NCBI GenBank assembly: GCA_009922615.1 | Contig: RFVF01000012.1 | Coordinates: forward strand, 18,520 to 82,519 | DNA from: Pseudomonadota bacterium | GTDB taxonomy: Bacteria > Verrucomicrobiota > Verrucomicrobiia > Limisphaerales > SXTU01 | DNA length: 64,000 nucleotides | Reading direction: 5' to 3' | Shown here: in pieces, positions 15,759 to 23,829 of the stretch | Layout of the letters: every line of letters begins with the position of its first letter | Numbering within the stretch: the stretch's first letter is position 1 | Program-made: the position numbers and the translations under genes | The notes under the pieces: model-generated | The model's input: only the letters and a program-made list of their open reading frames with translations | Told to the model about the DNA's origin: nothing | Databases searched by the model: none

Positions 15759-16952
15759 ATGAAATCCCTCGACGCCAAGCTTGCCGAGATCAAGGCGAAC
15801 CGCGCCTCGCGCTCGTTCATCATCGCCGATGCGAAAGACGCGGACATGGCGTTCGGCGTGCGGGCACCGGGACCGCGCAGCTTCCTGGCGAAGCGCGGTG
15901 GCCGGCCGGCGCAGTTCTCCCCTGAGGTCTGGTCGCGCGACGAATTCGGCTACCGTAACCTACCGGAGTTCCTCGACATCATCCGCGAAGTGACGAATCA
16001 AGGTCTGGTGGATATCATGCTGATGTCTGCCTACGTGACCGAGCAGCTCGCGATCAAGGAAGGCCTGTTCAAGAACTCGCACGTCACGCCCGCTGCGCGC
16101 GCAAACGACACCACCGACGTGTGGGCCGTGCGCCACGGCGCTTACACGCGCGAGCCGAGCCAACCATTCCGCAGCGCTAGAATAGACCACATCCAGTGCG
16201 GCGAGGTCGAGTGCGAGCGCGATGGCAGCGGAAATTTCCCCGGCGCAAACCTCGGCCTCTACTCGATCACGTTCGTCAACGAGCTGGATCAAGATCGCGA
16301 GGCGTTGCTCTGGTATAAGGAGTTTCGCGAAGAAGCGGAGCGCAAGGGTTTTCGGCATTTCCTCGAAATCTTCGACCCGAACGTCAGCAGCGGCATCGCG
16401 CCAGAGAAGCTTGGCGAATTCATCAACGACAACATCCTCCGCACGCTCGCCGGCGTGCCCGAGGCGGGCCGGCCGGTGTTTCTAAAAATCGTCTATCACG
16501 GCCCCAAGGCGATGGAGGAGCTGGCGCAATACGACCCGAACCTCGTTGTCGGCATTCTCGGTGGCAGCGCGGGCACCACCTACGACGCCTTCCGACTCAT
16601 CCACGACGCGCAGAAATACGGCGCCCGCGTGGCGCTCTTTGGCCGCAAGATCAACAACGCCGAGCACCAGCTTGCGTTCATCGAGATGCTGCGCCTCATC
16701 ACGGACGGGAAAATCTCGCCCGAGGAAGCCGTGCGCGCCTACCACGGCGTGCTCCAGGCGAAGAAGATCAAGCCCGCGCGCACTCTGGAGGATGACCTCA
16801 AACTCACCGACCAGGCGATGAGCTACGACGGCAGCGCGACAAAGCGCTCGATGGTGGAAGTGCGCAACAACCCGCTGGCCACCGGGCGGATCACAGAGAC
16901 CAAGCCCACTCCCTCCACCTCGAACACACGGACCGGCTCACACGGATGTTAG
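15759..16952 (+). CDS. unrecognised protein of the microcompartment operon, aldolase-like TIM barrel suspected
   Basis: 397 residues from ATG 15759 (MKSLDAKLAEIKANRASRSF); the frame is open further upstream but that part overlaps the aldolase and a repeat. I do not recognise a named family. Visible features: an N-terminal helix, then alternating strand/helix segments such as GLVDIMLMSAYV, RHFLEIFDPNV, VFLKIVYHGPKAM and VVGILGGSAGTTYDAFRLI, followed by RVALFGRKINNAE. The Lys in FLKIVYHG and the Gly-rich GGSAGTT loop resemble the Schiff-base lysine and phosphate-binding loop of TIM-barrel aldolases, but this is inference. The last 25 residues are low-complexity Ser/Thr/Pro. It is the last gene of the operon, so probably acts on its substrate or product. 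Confidence 0.8.
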   Translation: MKSLDAKLAEIKANRASRSFIIADAKDADMAFGVRAPGPRSFLAKRGGRPAQFSPEVWSRDEFGYRNLPEFLDIIREVTNQGLVDIMLMSAYVTEQLAIKEGLFKNSHVTPAARANDTTDVWAVRHGAYTREPSQPFRSARIDHIQCGEVECERDGSGNFPGANLGLYSITFVNELDQDREALLWYKEFREEAERKGFRHFLEIFDPNVSSGIAPEKLGEFINDNILRTLAGVPEAGRPVFLKIVYHGPKAMEELAQYDPNLVVGILGGSAGTTYDAFRLIHDAQKYGARVALFGRKINNAEHQLAFIEMLRLITDGKISPEEAVRAYHGVLQAKKIKPARTLEDDLKLTDQAMSYDGSATKRSMVEVRNNPLATGRITETKPTPSTSNTRTGSHGC

Positions 16953-16964
16953 GATAGTCCCCGG

Positions 16965-19900
16965 CTATTTCTTCACCGAGGTCGGCCCAGCCGTGAAGTA
17001 GGCGAACAAATCTTTTACCTGCTGATCCGTCATCGCGTCCAGCAAGCCCTCGGGCATGAGCGAGGTGTGGCTGGCTTTCATATCCTTGATGTTCGTGCGC
17101 GAGAGGACGGTTTTCTTGCCGGCGATGTCCAGCAGGGTGACGGAGGTTTTGGTCAGCTCGGTGACAAGGCCGGTGAGCGCCTGTGCGTCAGTCGTGGTGA
17201 TGTTGAAGGCGATGTATTCCTCGCGGATGGCCAGGCTCGGGTCCACGATGGCGGGGAGGATGAAGTCCAAGTTGTCGCGCTCGTAGCCGGTAAGGTCAGG
17301 GCCGATCTTCGCGCCCTCGCCGTTGAGTGTGTGGCAGACGGCGCAGGCGACCTTGAAGACTTCGCGACCGTCCTTGGCGTCGCCCTTCGCGCCGGCGAGG
17401 AGTTTCCGCACCTTCGCGATCTGCGCTTCCTTTTCCTCGCTACTTTTGGTGAGGCGGCCCCAGTGTTTCTTGATGAGCGCGTCGCTCGCCGCGTCGTTGA
17501 ACGCAGCGATGCCGAGAAGGTTCGCCATCGAGATGTTTTCTTTCCGGAGCTGGCCTTCGTCCACGGCAGCAAGGAGGCGGCGGGACCAATCGGGGCGGCT
17601 GGCGAGCGCGGCTTGGGCCGTATCGCGGAGCTTGCCGCTGAAGCCGGGGTAAAGGTCCAGCAGCTCGCGCGCGATGTCCGGTGAGGCGAAGCGCTGCAGG
17701 GCGTTGACCAAATCCAGCCGGAGCGCCTCGCTCTTCTCGAAGCGCAGGAGCTTGAGGAAGGTCGGCACGGCGGCATCCACGCGGCGCTCGGCGAGGAGCG
17801 TGATGGTTTTGCGGCGGTCGGCTTCGGACACTTTCGCGTCGCTGATGCGCGCGAGCGCGGCCTCGGCGGCGGGCGCGTGGCCGAGCCGCACGGCAAAGCT
17901 GATGAGCGTGGGCGTGGGCGCGCGGCTGGCCCACAACTCGGCAACCTTCTTCGCAAGCACCGGCGGGACGGACTTCACGGCGTCGCCTTGCAAGCCGGCA
18001 TCCATGCCCTTGATGAGTTCGTCGGCGTCGGCGGGGGTGGGCGCGAGCGCGAAGAGCTTGGCGGCGGTTTCGAGGTTGGCTTCGGTGCGCTCGGCGGTGA
18101 AACGCTGGCCGAGGCGCGCGATGATGAACCGCTGCACGATGGGCGCGTGCCAGAAGGTGCTGTCCTCGAGCATCCGCAGAATCGCGTCGCGGTCGGTGGC
18201 GCACTTGCTTTCGAGCGCCCACCAGAGCAGGAGGGGGACGTGTTTGTCCGTCACGTCTTCGTTGCGCAGGAGCAGCTCGCGCGTGATGGGCAAGGCGTCC
18301 TTACCGGACAGACGCGTGACGCTGCTGGCGAGTTGCGCGCGGACTTCGGCGGCGGGTTCGGACTTGGCCAGGGCAAGCAACGCGGTCTGCTGCGCGAGCG
18401 TGACGCGCTTGCGGTCGCCGAGGAGCCGGATGGTCCAGTAGCGGACCATTTCATTCGGGTGCTTGAGCGTTTGTAGCGCGAAGGCATCGTCGAAACCGCC
18501 GGAGGCGTTCACGGCCCAGAAAGCTTCCAAGGCCAACTGGTTGTCGTGCCCCCTCACCCCGGCCCTCTCCCCCGATGGGGACGAGGGAGAAGAAGTTGCG
18601 AGCGCAAGTTGCTTCAGCTTCGGCACGAGTGACTTGTCCGCCCGGTCCCACAGCACGCGTAGAGCAGTTTGGCGATGCCACTTGTTCGCGTGAGAGAGGA
18701 GCTTGATGAGTTCGTCACCGGAGAGCTTGGTGAAATCGATTTTGTCCCAGCCCACTTTCGCGCCCGTCGCGGAGAGGCGGTAAATGCGGCCGGACTCCTT
18801 GTCCCAGGTGTCGCGCGGGTCGAGGTGGCTGAGGCGGCTGTCGCACCAGTCAGCGAAGTAAATCGCGCCGTCGGGACCGGTCTTCATGTCCACGGGACGG
18901 AACCAGCGGTTGCTGGAGAGCACGCTCGTCTCGATGTCGGCGGTCTGGAAGGTCGAAGTGTCGCGCGCGACCTTGCTGGCCATCACGCGGCTCGTGAGCG
19001 CCATGCCGACGACGATGTGGCCCTCGTATTGCGGAATCGCGCCGCCCTCGTAGTAGAGCATCGCCTGCGGGAAGCGCGGCTCGTAGCCCTTGTGCGCCAT
19101 GTGCTCGAACCACCCGAAGCGATACGGGCTCATCGCGGGGCCGTGCTTGGACCAGCCCTTGATGTAGAGCGCGCCCTGCGCGTAATGCAGGCCGCGCGTC
19201 TGGCCGTAGTTCGAGCCGGAGAAAAGGCGGCCCTGCGCATCGAACTCGACACTGAAGGTATTGCCGCCGCCCTCGGCGAAGACCTCGAAGTCGCCGCTCA
19301 CGGGATGGTAACGCCAGATGGCCTGGCCGAGGAACTTCACGCCCTTGATGTCCGCCGTGCAGGTGCTGCCGTGCGCGCCGTAGAGCCAGCCGTCAGGGCC
19401 CCACGCGAGTGAGTTCGCGCCGCTGTGCGTGTCCTCAAGGCCGAAGCCGGAGAGCTTCACCTCGGGCGGGCCGTCGGGAATGTCGTCGCGATTTTTGTCT
19501 GGGTAGAAGAGGAGGTAAGGCGGGTTCAACACCCACACGCCGCCGCGCCCGGTGACGACGCTGCGCGCGATGTTCAGGTCGGAGACGAAGTCCTTGGACT
19601 TGTCGAAGACGCCGTCGCCGCGCGTGCTTTCGAGAATAGTAATGCGGTCCGCGCCCTTGAAGTGATTCGGCGGCGGCGGGGGGACCTTGTCGTAGATGGC
19701 GCGCAGGTATTGGTCATACTTCGTAATCTTCAGCCCGGCCGGGAACGGATACTGGAGATACTGCACTACCCACAGCCGACCGCGCTCGTCGAAATGCATG
19801 TTCAACGGCTGGCGGACCATCGGCTCGGCGGCGGCGAGTTCCCAACGCAGACCGTCGGCGACCTTGCACGCCGCGAGCGATTCGGCGGGAGTGGGGCGCG

Positions 19901-20057
19901 TGGAACCGTCGTTCAGCATTCCGCCGCCCTTGAAGCGCTTCACGAACTCGGCCATCTCGGGCGTGAAGCGCGGATCGGGCTCGGCGGCGGGTAGGGAGAT
20001 TACGATTAGGAGGAAGAGGACGAGTATGAGCCGATGGGCGGAGGCAGTGGACTTCAT
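16965..20057 (-). CDS. large secreted dehydrogenase-like propeller/HEAT protein with C-terminal PVC-type heme domain
   Basis: 1030 residues from ATG 20057 (MKSTASAHRLILVLFLLIV), which supplies a Sec signal peptide ending near AAEPDP; 60 upstream open codons were rejected. Order: propeller-like membrane-bound-dehydrogenase domain (about 60-460; MHFDERGRLWVVQYLQYPFP, KTGPDGAIYFADWCDSRL), HEAT-like helical repeats (about 470-860) and a cytochrome c domain with C905-AVC908-H909 and LMPEGLLDAM supplying a Met ligand. This architecture is greatly expanded in Planctomycetota and Verrucomicrobiota. It probably oxidises sugars or alcohols outside the membrane; substrate unknown. A palindromic repeat adds about 15 residues near position 490. 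Confidence 0.85.
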   Translation of the reverse strand: MKSTASAHRLILVLFLLIVISLPAAEPDPRFTPEMAEFVKRFKGGGMLNDGSTRPTPAESLAACKVADGLRWELAAAEPMVRQPLNMHFDERGRLWVVQYLQYPFPAGLKITKYDQYLRAIYDKVPPPPPNHFKGADRITILESTRGDGVFDKSKDFVSDLNIARSVVTGRGGVWVLNPPYLLFYPDKNRDDIPDGPPEVKLSGFGLEDTHSGANSLAWGPDGWLYGAHGSTCTADIKGVKFLGQAIWRYHPVSGDFEVFAEGGGNTFSVEFDAQGRLFSGSNYGQTRGLHYAQGALYIKGWSKHGPAMSPYRFGWFEHMAHKGYEPRFPQAMLYYEGGAIPQYEGHIVVGMALTSRVMASKVARDTSTFQTADIETSVLSSNRWFRPVDMKTGPDGAIYFADWCDSRLSHLDPRDTWDKESGRIYRLSATGAKVGWDKIDFTKLSGDELIKLLSHANKWHRQTALRVLWDRADKSLVPKLKQLALATSSPSSPSGERAGVRGHDNQLALEAFWAVNASGGFDDAFALQTLKHPNEMVRYWTIRLLGDRKRVTLAQQTALLALAKSEPAAEVRAQLASSVTRLSGKDALPITRELLLRNEDVTDKHVPLLLWWALESKCATDRDAILRMLEDSTFWHAPIVQRFIIARLGQRFTAERTEANLETAAKLFALAPTPADADELIKGMDAGLQGDAVKSVPPVLAKKVAELWASRAPTPTLISFAVRLGHAPAAEAALARISDAKVSEADRRKTITLLAERRVDAAVPTFLKLLRFEKSEALRLDLVNALQRFASPDIARELLDLYPGFSGKLRDTAQAALASRPDWSRRLLAAVDEGQLRKENISMANLLGIAAFNDAASDALIKKHWGRLTKSSEEKEAQIAKVRKLLAGAKGDAKDGREVFKVACAVCHTLNGEGAKIGPDLTGYERDNLDFILPAIVDPSLAIREEYIAFNITTTDAQALTGLVTELTKTSVTLLDIAGKKTVLSRTNIKDMKASHTSLMPEGLLDAMTDQQVKDLFAYFTAGPTSVKK
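18549..18592. repeat. in-frame CCCTC/GAGGG palindromic repeat inside the heme protein gene
   Basis: CCCTC-T-CCCCC-GAT-GGGG-AC-GAGGG (18563-18587), with a flanking CCCTCACCCC, is a dispersed-repeat type hairpin. It is read on the minus strand as SPSSPSGERAGVRG within the HEAT region, keeping the frame. Confidence 0.7.
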
Positions 20058-20136
20058 GGATGCGGACGTCGTGATACCGGCGTTCGACGCACGCCGCAAG
20101 CGGCGTGTTCGCCAAGGGAAACCGCAGTCCGCCGAT

Positions 20137-21615
20137 TCAAGGGGCGGGCGGACGCGGCGTGTTGGAGGATTCTCCGTTGCCGAAGACGCGGAAGAACCAG
20201 ATGGCCTCGTAGCGAGGGAGCCGATCCTTGGCGTCACCCTTCATCCCGCCGCGCAGCACGATGCGGACGGTGTCCAGCAGGATGAACAAGTCGAGGAACA
20301 GGCTCATGTGCTTCATGTAGTAGAGGTCGTATTCGAGCTTCCACTTCGCGTCCTCCACCGATGAGCCGTAAGGGTAATTCACCTGCGCCCAGCCGGTGAT
20401 GCCGGGCTGCACCATGAGGCGTTCCTGAAAATACGGGATTTGCTGCGCAAGTTCGTCGACGAACACGGGCCGCTCCGGGCGTGGGCCAACGAACGACATG
20501 TCGCCGCGCAGCACGTTGAAGAGCTGCGGAATTTCGTCGATCCGATACTTGCGCAGGATGTGGCCCACCGGCGTGGAGCGCGGGTCCTTGCCGGCGCTGG
20601 ACCAGACGGCCCCGTGCTTTTCGGCGTCGATGCGCATGGAGCGGAGCTTGATGACGTTGAAGGGCCGTCCGAAGCGGCCAGCACGGACTTGCTTGTAGAA
20701 GATTGGCCCCGGCGAAGTGAGCTTGGTGGCGATCATGCCCACCAGCATCACCGGCCCGAGGAAAAGGAGGCCGAGCAGGGACACGATGATGTCGAAGGCG
20801 CGCTTGACCTTCTTGATGTAGAGCATGTGCGGCTGCGCGCTGGCGGCCAGCAACCACTCCGGGGTGATGAGCTCTAGCGGCACCAGTTGATGCACTTCTT
20901 CGAACAGGCTCACCAGGGGCATCACCTGCACGCCCGAGTAACGCAGCTCGCAAAAGGCCTTGCACATAGAAGCGTCCCCGATGCTCTTGCTGGTGCAGAG
21001 CACGCGATGGATACTCTCGCGCCGCACGATGTCCTGCAGGTCGCTGACCTTGCCCAGCACGCGCATCTCGCCGATGGGCTGGTAGTTGTCGTAGTGGATG
21101 AGACCGGCCAGTTCCATGTTCTCCGTGCCCAGCGACTGGAAGAAGCGCGCCTCCAGCTCGTCGAACGTGCAGGTCATGATAAACGCCACGCGCTCACGAT
21201 AACTTCGCAGCGAGCGCAGCAGGAAGCCGTGGTGAATCAGGACGGTGAAGTATGCAATCAGCCAACTATAAAGAAAGACCTCACGACCGATGGTAAAGGA
21301 TTTCTTGATGTAAAAGAGCGGGATCATCAACAGCGCGGTGCAACCGATGCAGACCATGAGCACAATTGCCCGACTGGTAACCCGCTGTTTGTAGCTCTGG
21401 GGTGCGTATAAGCCGAAAATGTAAACGAGACACGGAAAGGCCACCGAACCGAGTAAGATGCCGGGCAAATAGGACGCAAGCCGCATGTGCAGATCGTCGT
21501 CCGGAATTACGAAGTCCGTGCCAATCACGAACGCCACGGCGAAAATAACCCCATCCACCAGAAAGTGGATGGCCACGTGCAGCCAGTGCTGCTTTAGGAT
21601 GCCGTTTGAATTCAT
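20137..21615 (-). CDS. exopolysaccharide biosynthesis polyprenyl-phosphate sugar phosphotransferase
   Basis: 492 residues. Initiating sugar-1-phosphate transferase that loads the first sugar on undecaprenyl phosphate. Four or five N-terminal membrane segments (about 12-120) and a central CoA-binding-like domain precede the catalytic bacterial sugar transferase domain (about 270-470): KRAFDIIVSLLGLLFLGP, SPGPIFYKQVRAGRFG, KLRSMRIDAE, LRKYRIDEIPQLFNVLRG, MSFVGPRPERP and PGITGWAQV. It stands about 11 kb from the export genes at 33233-37315 but should feed the same polymer (inference). Confidence 0.93.
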   Translation of the reverse strand: MNSNGILKQHWLHVAIHFLVDGVIFAVAFVIGTDFVIPDDDLHMRLASYLPGILLGSVAFPCLVYIFGLYAPQSYKQRVTSRAIVLMVCIGCTALLMIPLFYIKKSFTIGREVFLYSWLIAYFTVLIHHGFLLRSLRSYRERVAFIMTCTFDELEARFFQSLGTENMELAGLIHYDNYQPIGEMRVLGKVSDLQDIVRRESIHRVLCTSKSIGDASMCKAFCELRYSGVQVMPLVSLFEEVHQLVPLELITPEWLLAASAQPHMLYIKKVKRAFDIIVSLLGLLFLGPVMLVGMIATKLTSPGPIFYKQVRAGRFGRPFNVIKLRSMRIDAEKHGAVWSSAGKDPRSTPVGHILRKYRIDEIPQLFNVLRGDMSFVGPRPERPVFVDELAQQIPYFQERLMVQPGITGWAQVNYPYGSSVEDAKWKLEYDLYYMKHMSLFLDLFILLDTVRIVLRGGMKGDAKDRLPRYEAIWFFRVFGNGESSNTPRPPAP

Positions 21616-21700
21616 GCACTACCGCGACTTCTGTCTAGACACTAACCGCCCGACACATGTCTGCCAAGGCTGACTTTATCCGGGGAGAACTGCCGCACGT

Positions 21701-22716
21701 TCACGGCACGATCACGCTCTTCGCCGATTGCCACTTCGCCGTGGTGCGCAGCGCCTCGTCCGCCTGCTCGATCGAGAAACGGTGCGAAACCATCTCGTGG
21801 AAAGGAAACTCCCGCTGGTGCCGCCGGAGAAATTCAATCGCCGCCTGCAAATGCCGCGGTTCGCTGGACCAAGAGCCGAACACCGAAAGTTGCTTGCGTG
21901 TGATGACGTGCGGGTTGAACGCCACCGTGCCCGCGTCGCAATAGTGGCCGAGCACGAGATACTTCCCGCCGTCGCGGCACAGCTCCATGCCCTCGACTAC
22001 CGCGCTTGGGTGGCCCACGCATTCGAGCACCACGTCCGCGCCGTAGCCGCCGGTCAATTCCCGCACGCGGGTAAGCCGCGCGGCAGGCGTGGAAATATCC
22101 TCCAGGTCAATCACCTCGTCCGCACCGAAACGCTTCGCCATTTCCAGCCGGTGTTTCGGCGCGCCGATGACGATTACCTTGCCCGCCCCCGCGCTCTTCG
22201 CCACTGCGAGCGCGGCGATGCCGACCGGCCCGGCACCTTGCACCACCACGTTGTCCTGCCAGGCAATGCCGGTGCGCTCGACGCCGTGAATCGCCGTGAT
22301 CAACGCGCAGCCCGCGCCGATGACCGACTCAGTGGGTAGTTCGTCCGGCAGTTTGAAAATCGTCGTGCGCGGGCGCAGATAGTGAAACTCCGCGTAACCG
22401 CCGAGGAAGTGCGGAGTGCAATCGCACGGGTAGCCGATCCCGTAGGCCTTGCGTTGCGCGCAACGCGTCGGCTGCTTCTTCACCGCGCAGTAGTAACACT
22501 GACCGCAGGAAACGGCGGAGTTCCACGTCACGCGATCACCGACCTTGAGCGGCTGACCGGACCAATCCTTCTCAACGCCCGCGCCCAGCTCGGAATGCCG
22601 GCCATCTCCGTGCGCACCAGCACTGCGCCGGGCTCCACGGGCGAGGGCACTTCGTAAGTGTGTAGCCGTAGCGGCGCGTTGAAGGCTTCGAGGACGGAGG
22701 CTTTGGCAGTGCGCAT
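21701..22716 (-). pseudogene. zinc-dependent alcohol dehydrogenase broken by an internal deletion
   Basis: Two frames of one MDR-family dehydrogenase. Residues 1-41 (ending VLVRTEMAGI) start at ATG 22716; the rest continues in another frame from about 22591 (ELGAGVEKDWSGQPLKVGDR) to 21701. The junction lacks about 25-40 residues, exactly where the catalytic zinc Cys (after AGI) and the GHE motif should be. The structural zinc cysteines (CGQCYYCAVKKQPTRC) and the Rossmann segment (VVVQGAGPVGIAALAVAK) remain. A short near-repeat, GCCGGCATT versus GGCCGCATT-like sequence, may have driven the deletion; an assembly deletion is the alternative. As it stands no active enzyme can be made. Confidence 0.8.
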
Positions 22717-22794
22717 GATGAAGTGAGCTTGGCGAACGCAGCGCGGTGGCTCAACGCGGAAGTTGTGCTAAACCCGGCTCCAACCGTGAAGGAG

Positions 22795-23793
22795 TCAATC
22801 CAGATAACCGCGCTGCGGCAGAAAGCCGCATCGCTCCAAGGCTGCACCAGCCTGCCTAATGACTTCGATCGGCAATCGGCTGCCGGCGTGCAGGCGCGGC
22901 GGGTTCACGCTGGCCGCCTCTGGCCCGTGCGCGAAGAAGTGGTCCATCGCTTTGTTCGCGTTGGCGAAGGCGTTGCCATCAGGCAGCCCCGCGACCAGCG
23001 CGAAGACTTCCTTCACCACGGCGGCGAGCCGGTCGGAGAGGCGCTGCGCTTCATCGCGCCGACCTGACATGAGCAGCTCGATGACTTGACTCAGCTCGCG
23101 GCCGAAACAGTTCGCCGTGCTCAGGAGGAAGCCGTCGTATGGCCCGCCGCCCGCCTTGAGCCACCGCGCGTAGTCGCCCTCCGCCCCGCGAACGAGGAAC
23201 ACCTCGCCGAAGTCCAGGCCCGAGTCCGCCACGCGATCCGCGCCGCTGGTGTCCTTGAAGAGAATAAAGTTCGGGAACCGCGCCGCCAACTCGGCCACCG
23301 TCTCCGGCGACATCTCGTTCTGCGTGATCTGCGGGAGTTGGTAGAGCGCGGTGGGGAAGCCGAGCTTAAGGATGTCGGCCAGCGCGTTGTAGATGGTTTC
23401 CTGCGGCAGGTCTTTGCCATTTGGCGGGCAGACGGTGAATCCAGTAAAGCTTCCCTGTCGCGGCTCTTGAATGATGCGCTTCGCCTCGGCGGCATCCGTC
23501 TTCAACACGCCGATGAGCAAGTGCAAGCCGAGCTTCGCCGTCTGCACCTGCGCGAGGCCGAGCAACTCGCGAATTTCCGCGTCCGACATTTCCCAGCCAT
23601 CGCCAGTGGACCCGGGGATGAGAAAGCCCTTCACGTGCGACGCGAGATGTCGCAGGTGCGCAGTGATACGCGCGTGGTCGAGCGAGCCGTCGTCGCGGTA
23701 ATGCGTCAGCAGCGGACACCAGAGCGGCGGGATGCCACTGGGGAAGAGCCGCGTGTTCCAGCCGGCGCGGGTGATGGACGAGGGGTTGCTCAT
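22795..23793 (-). CDS. dihydrodipicolinate synthase family lyase/aldolase
   Basis: 332 residues, DapA-fold TIM barrel. The characteristic GSTGDGWEMSDAEIRELL replaces the GTTGE motif of DapA; the Schiff-base Lys is in FILFKDTSGAD. Family members include N-acetylneuraminate lyase and sugar-acid aldolases or dehydratases; the position beside a sugar dehydrogenase remnant and an MFS carrier favours sugar-acid breakdown over lysine synthesis. Ends about 80 bp before the broken dehydrogenase, same strand. Confidence 0.82.
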   Translation of the reverse strand: MSNPSSITRAGWNTRLFPSGIPPLWCPLLTHYRDDGSLDHARITAHLRHLASHVKGFLIPGSTGDGWEMSDAEIRELLGLAQVQTAKLGLHLLIGVLKTDAAEAKRIIQEPRQGSFTGFTVCPPNGKDLPQETIYNALADILKLGFPTALYQLPQITQNEMSPETVAELAARFPNFILFKDTSGADRVADSGLDFGEVFLVRGAEGDYARWLKAGGGPYDGFLLSTANCFGRELSQVIELLMSGRRDEAQRLSDRLAAVVKEVFALVAGLPDGNAFANANKAMDHFFAHGPEAASVNPPRLHAGSRLPIEVIRQAGAALERCGFLPQRGYLD

Positions 23794-23829
23794 GAAGCGT
23801 CTGCCTCCTCACGTCGGCGGCTACGAAGG

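Noticed and set aside
8441..16952. Ethanolamine or 1,2-propanediol type microcompartment
   Set aside because: No EutBC, PduCDE, glycyl radical enzyme or B12 genes; the class II aldolase and gene order fit the fucose/rhamnose type.
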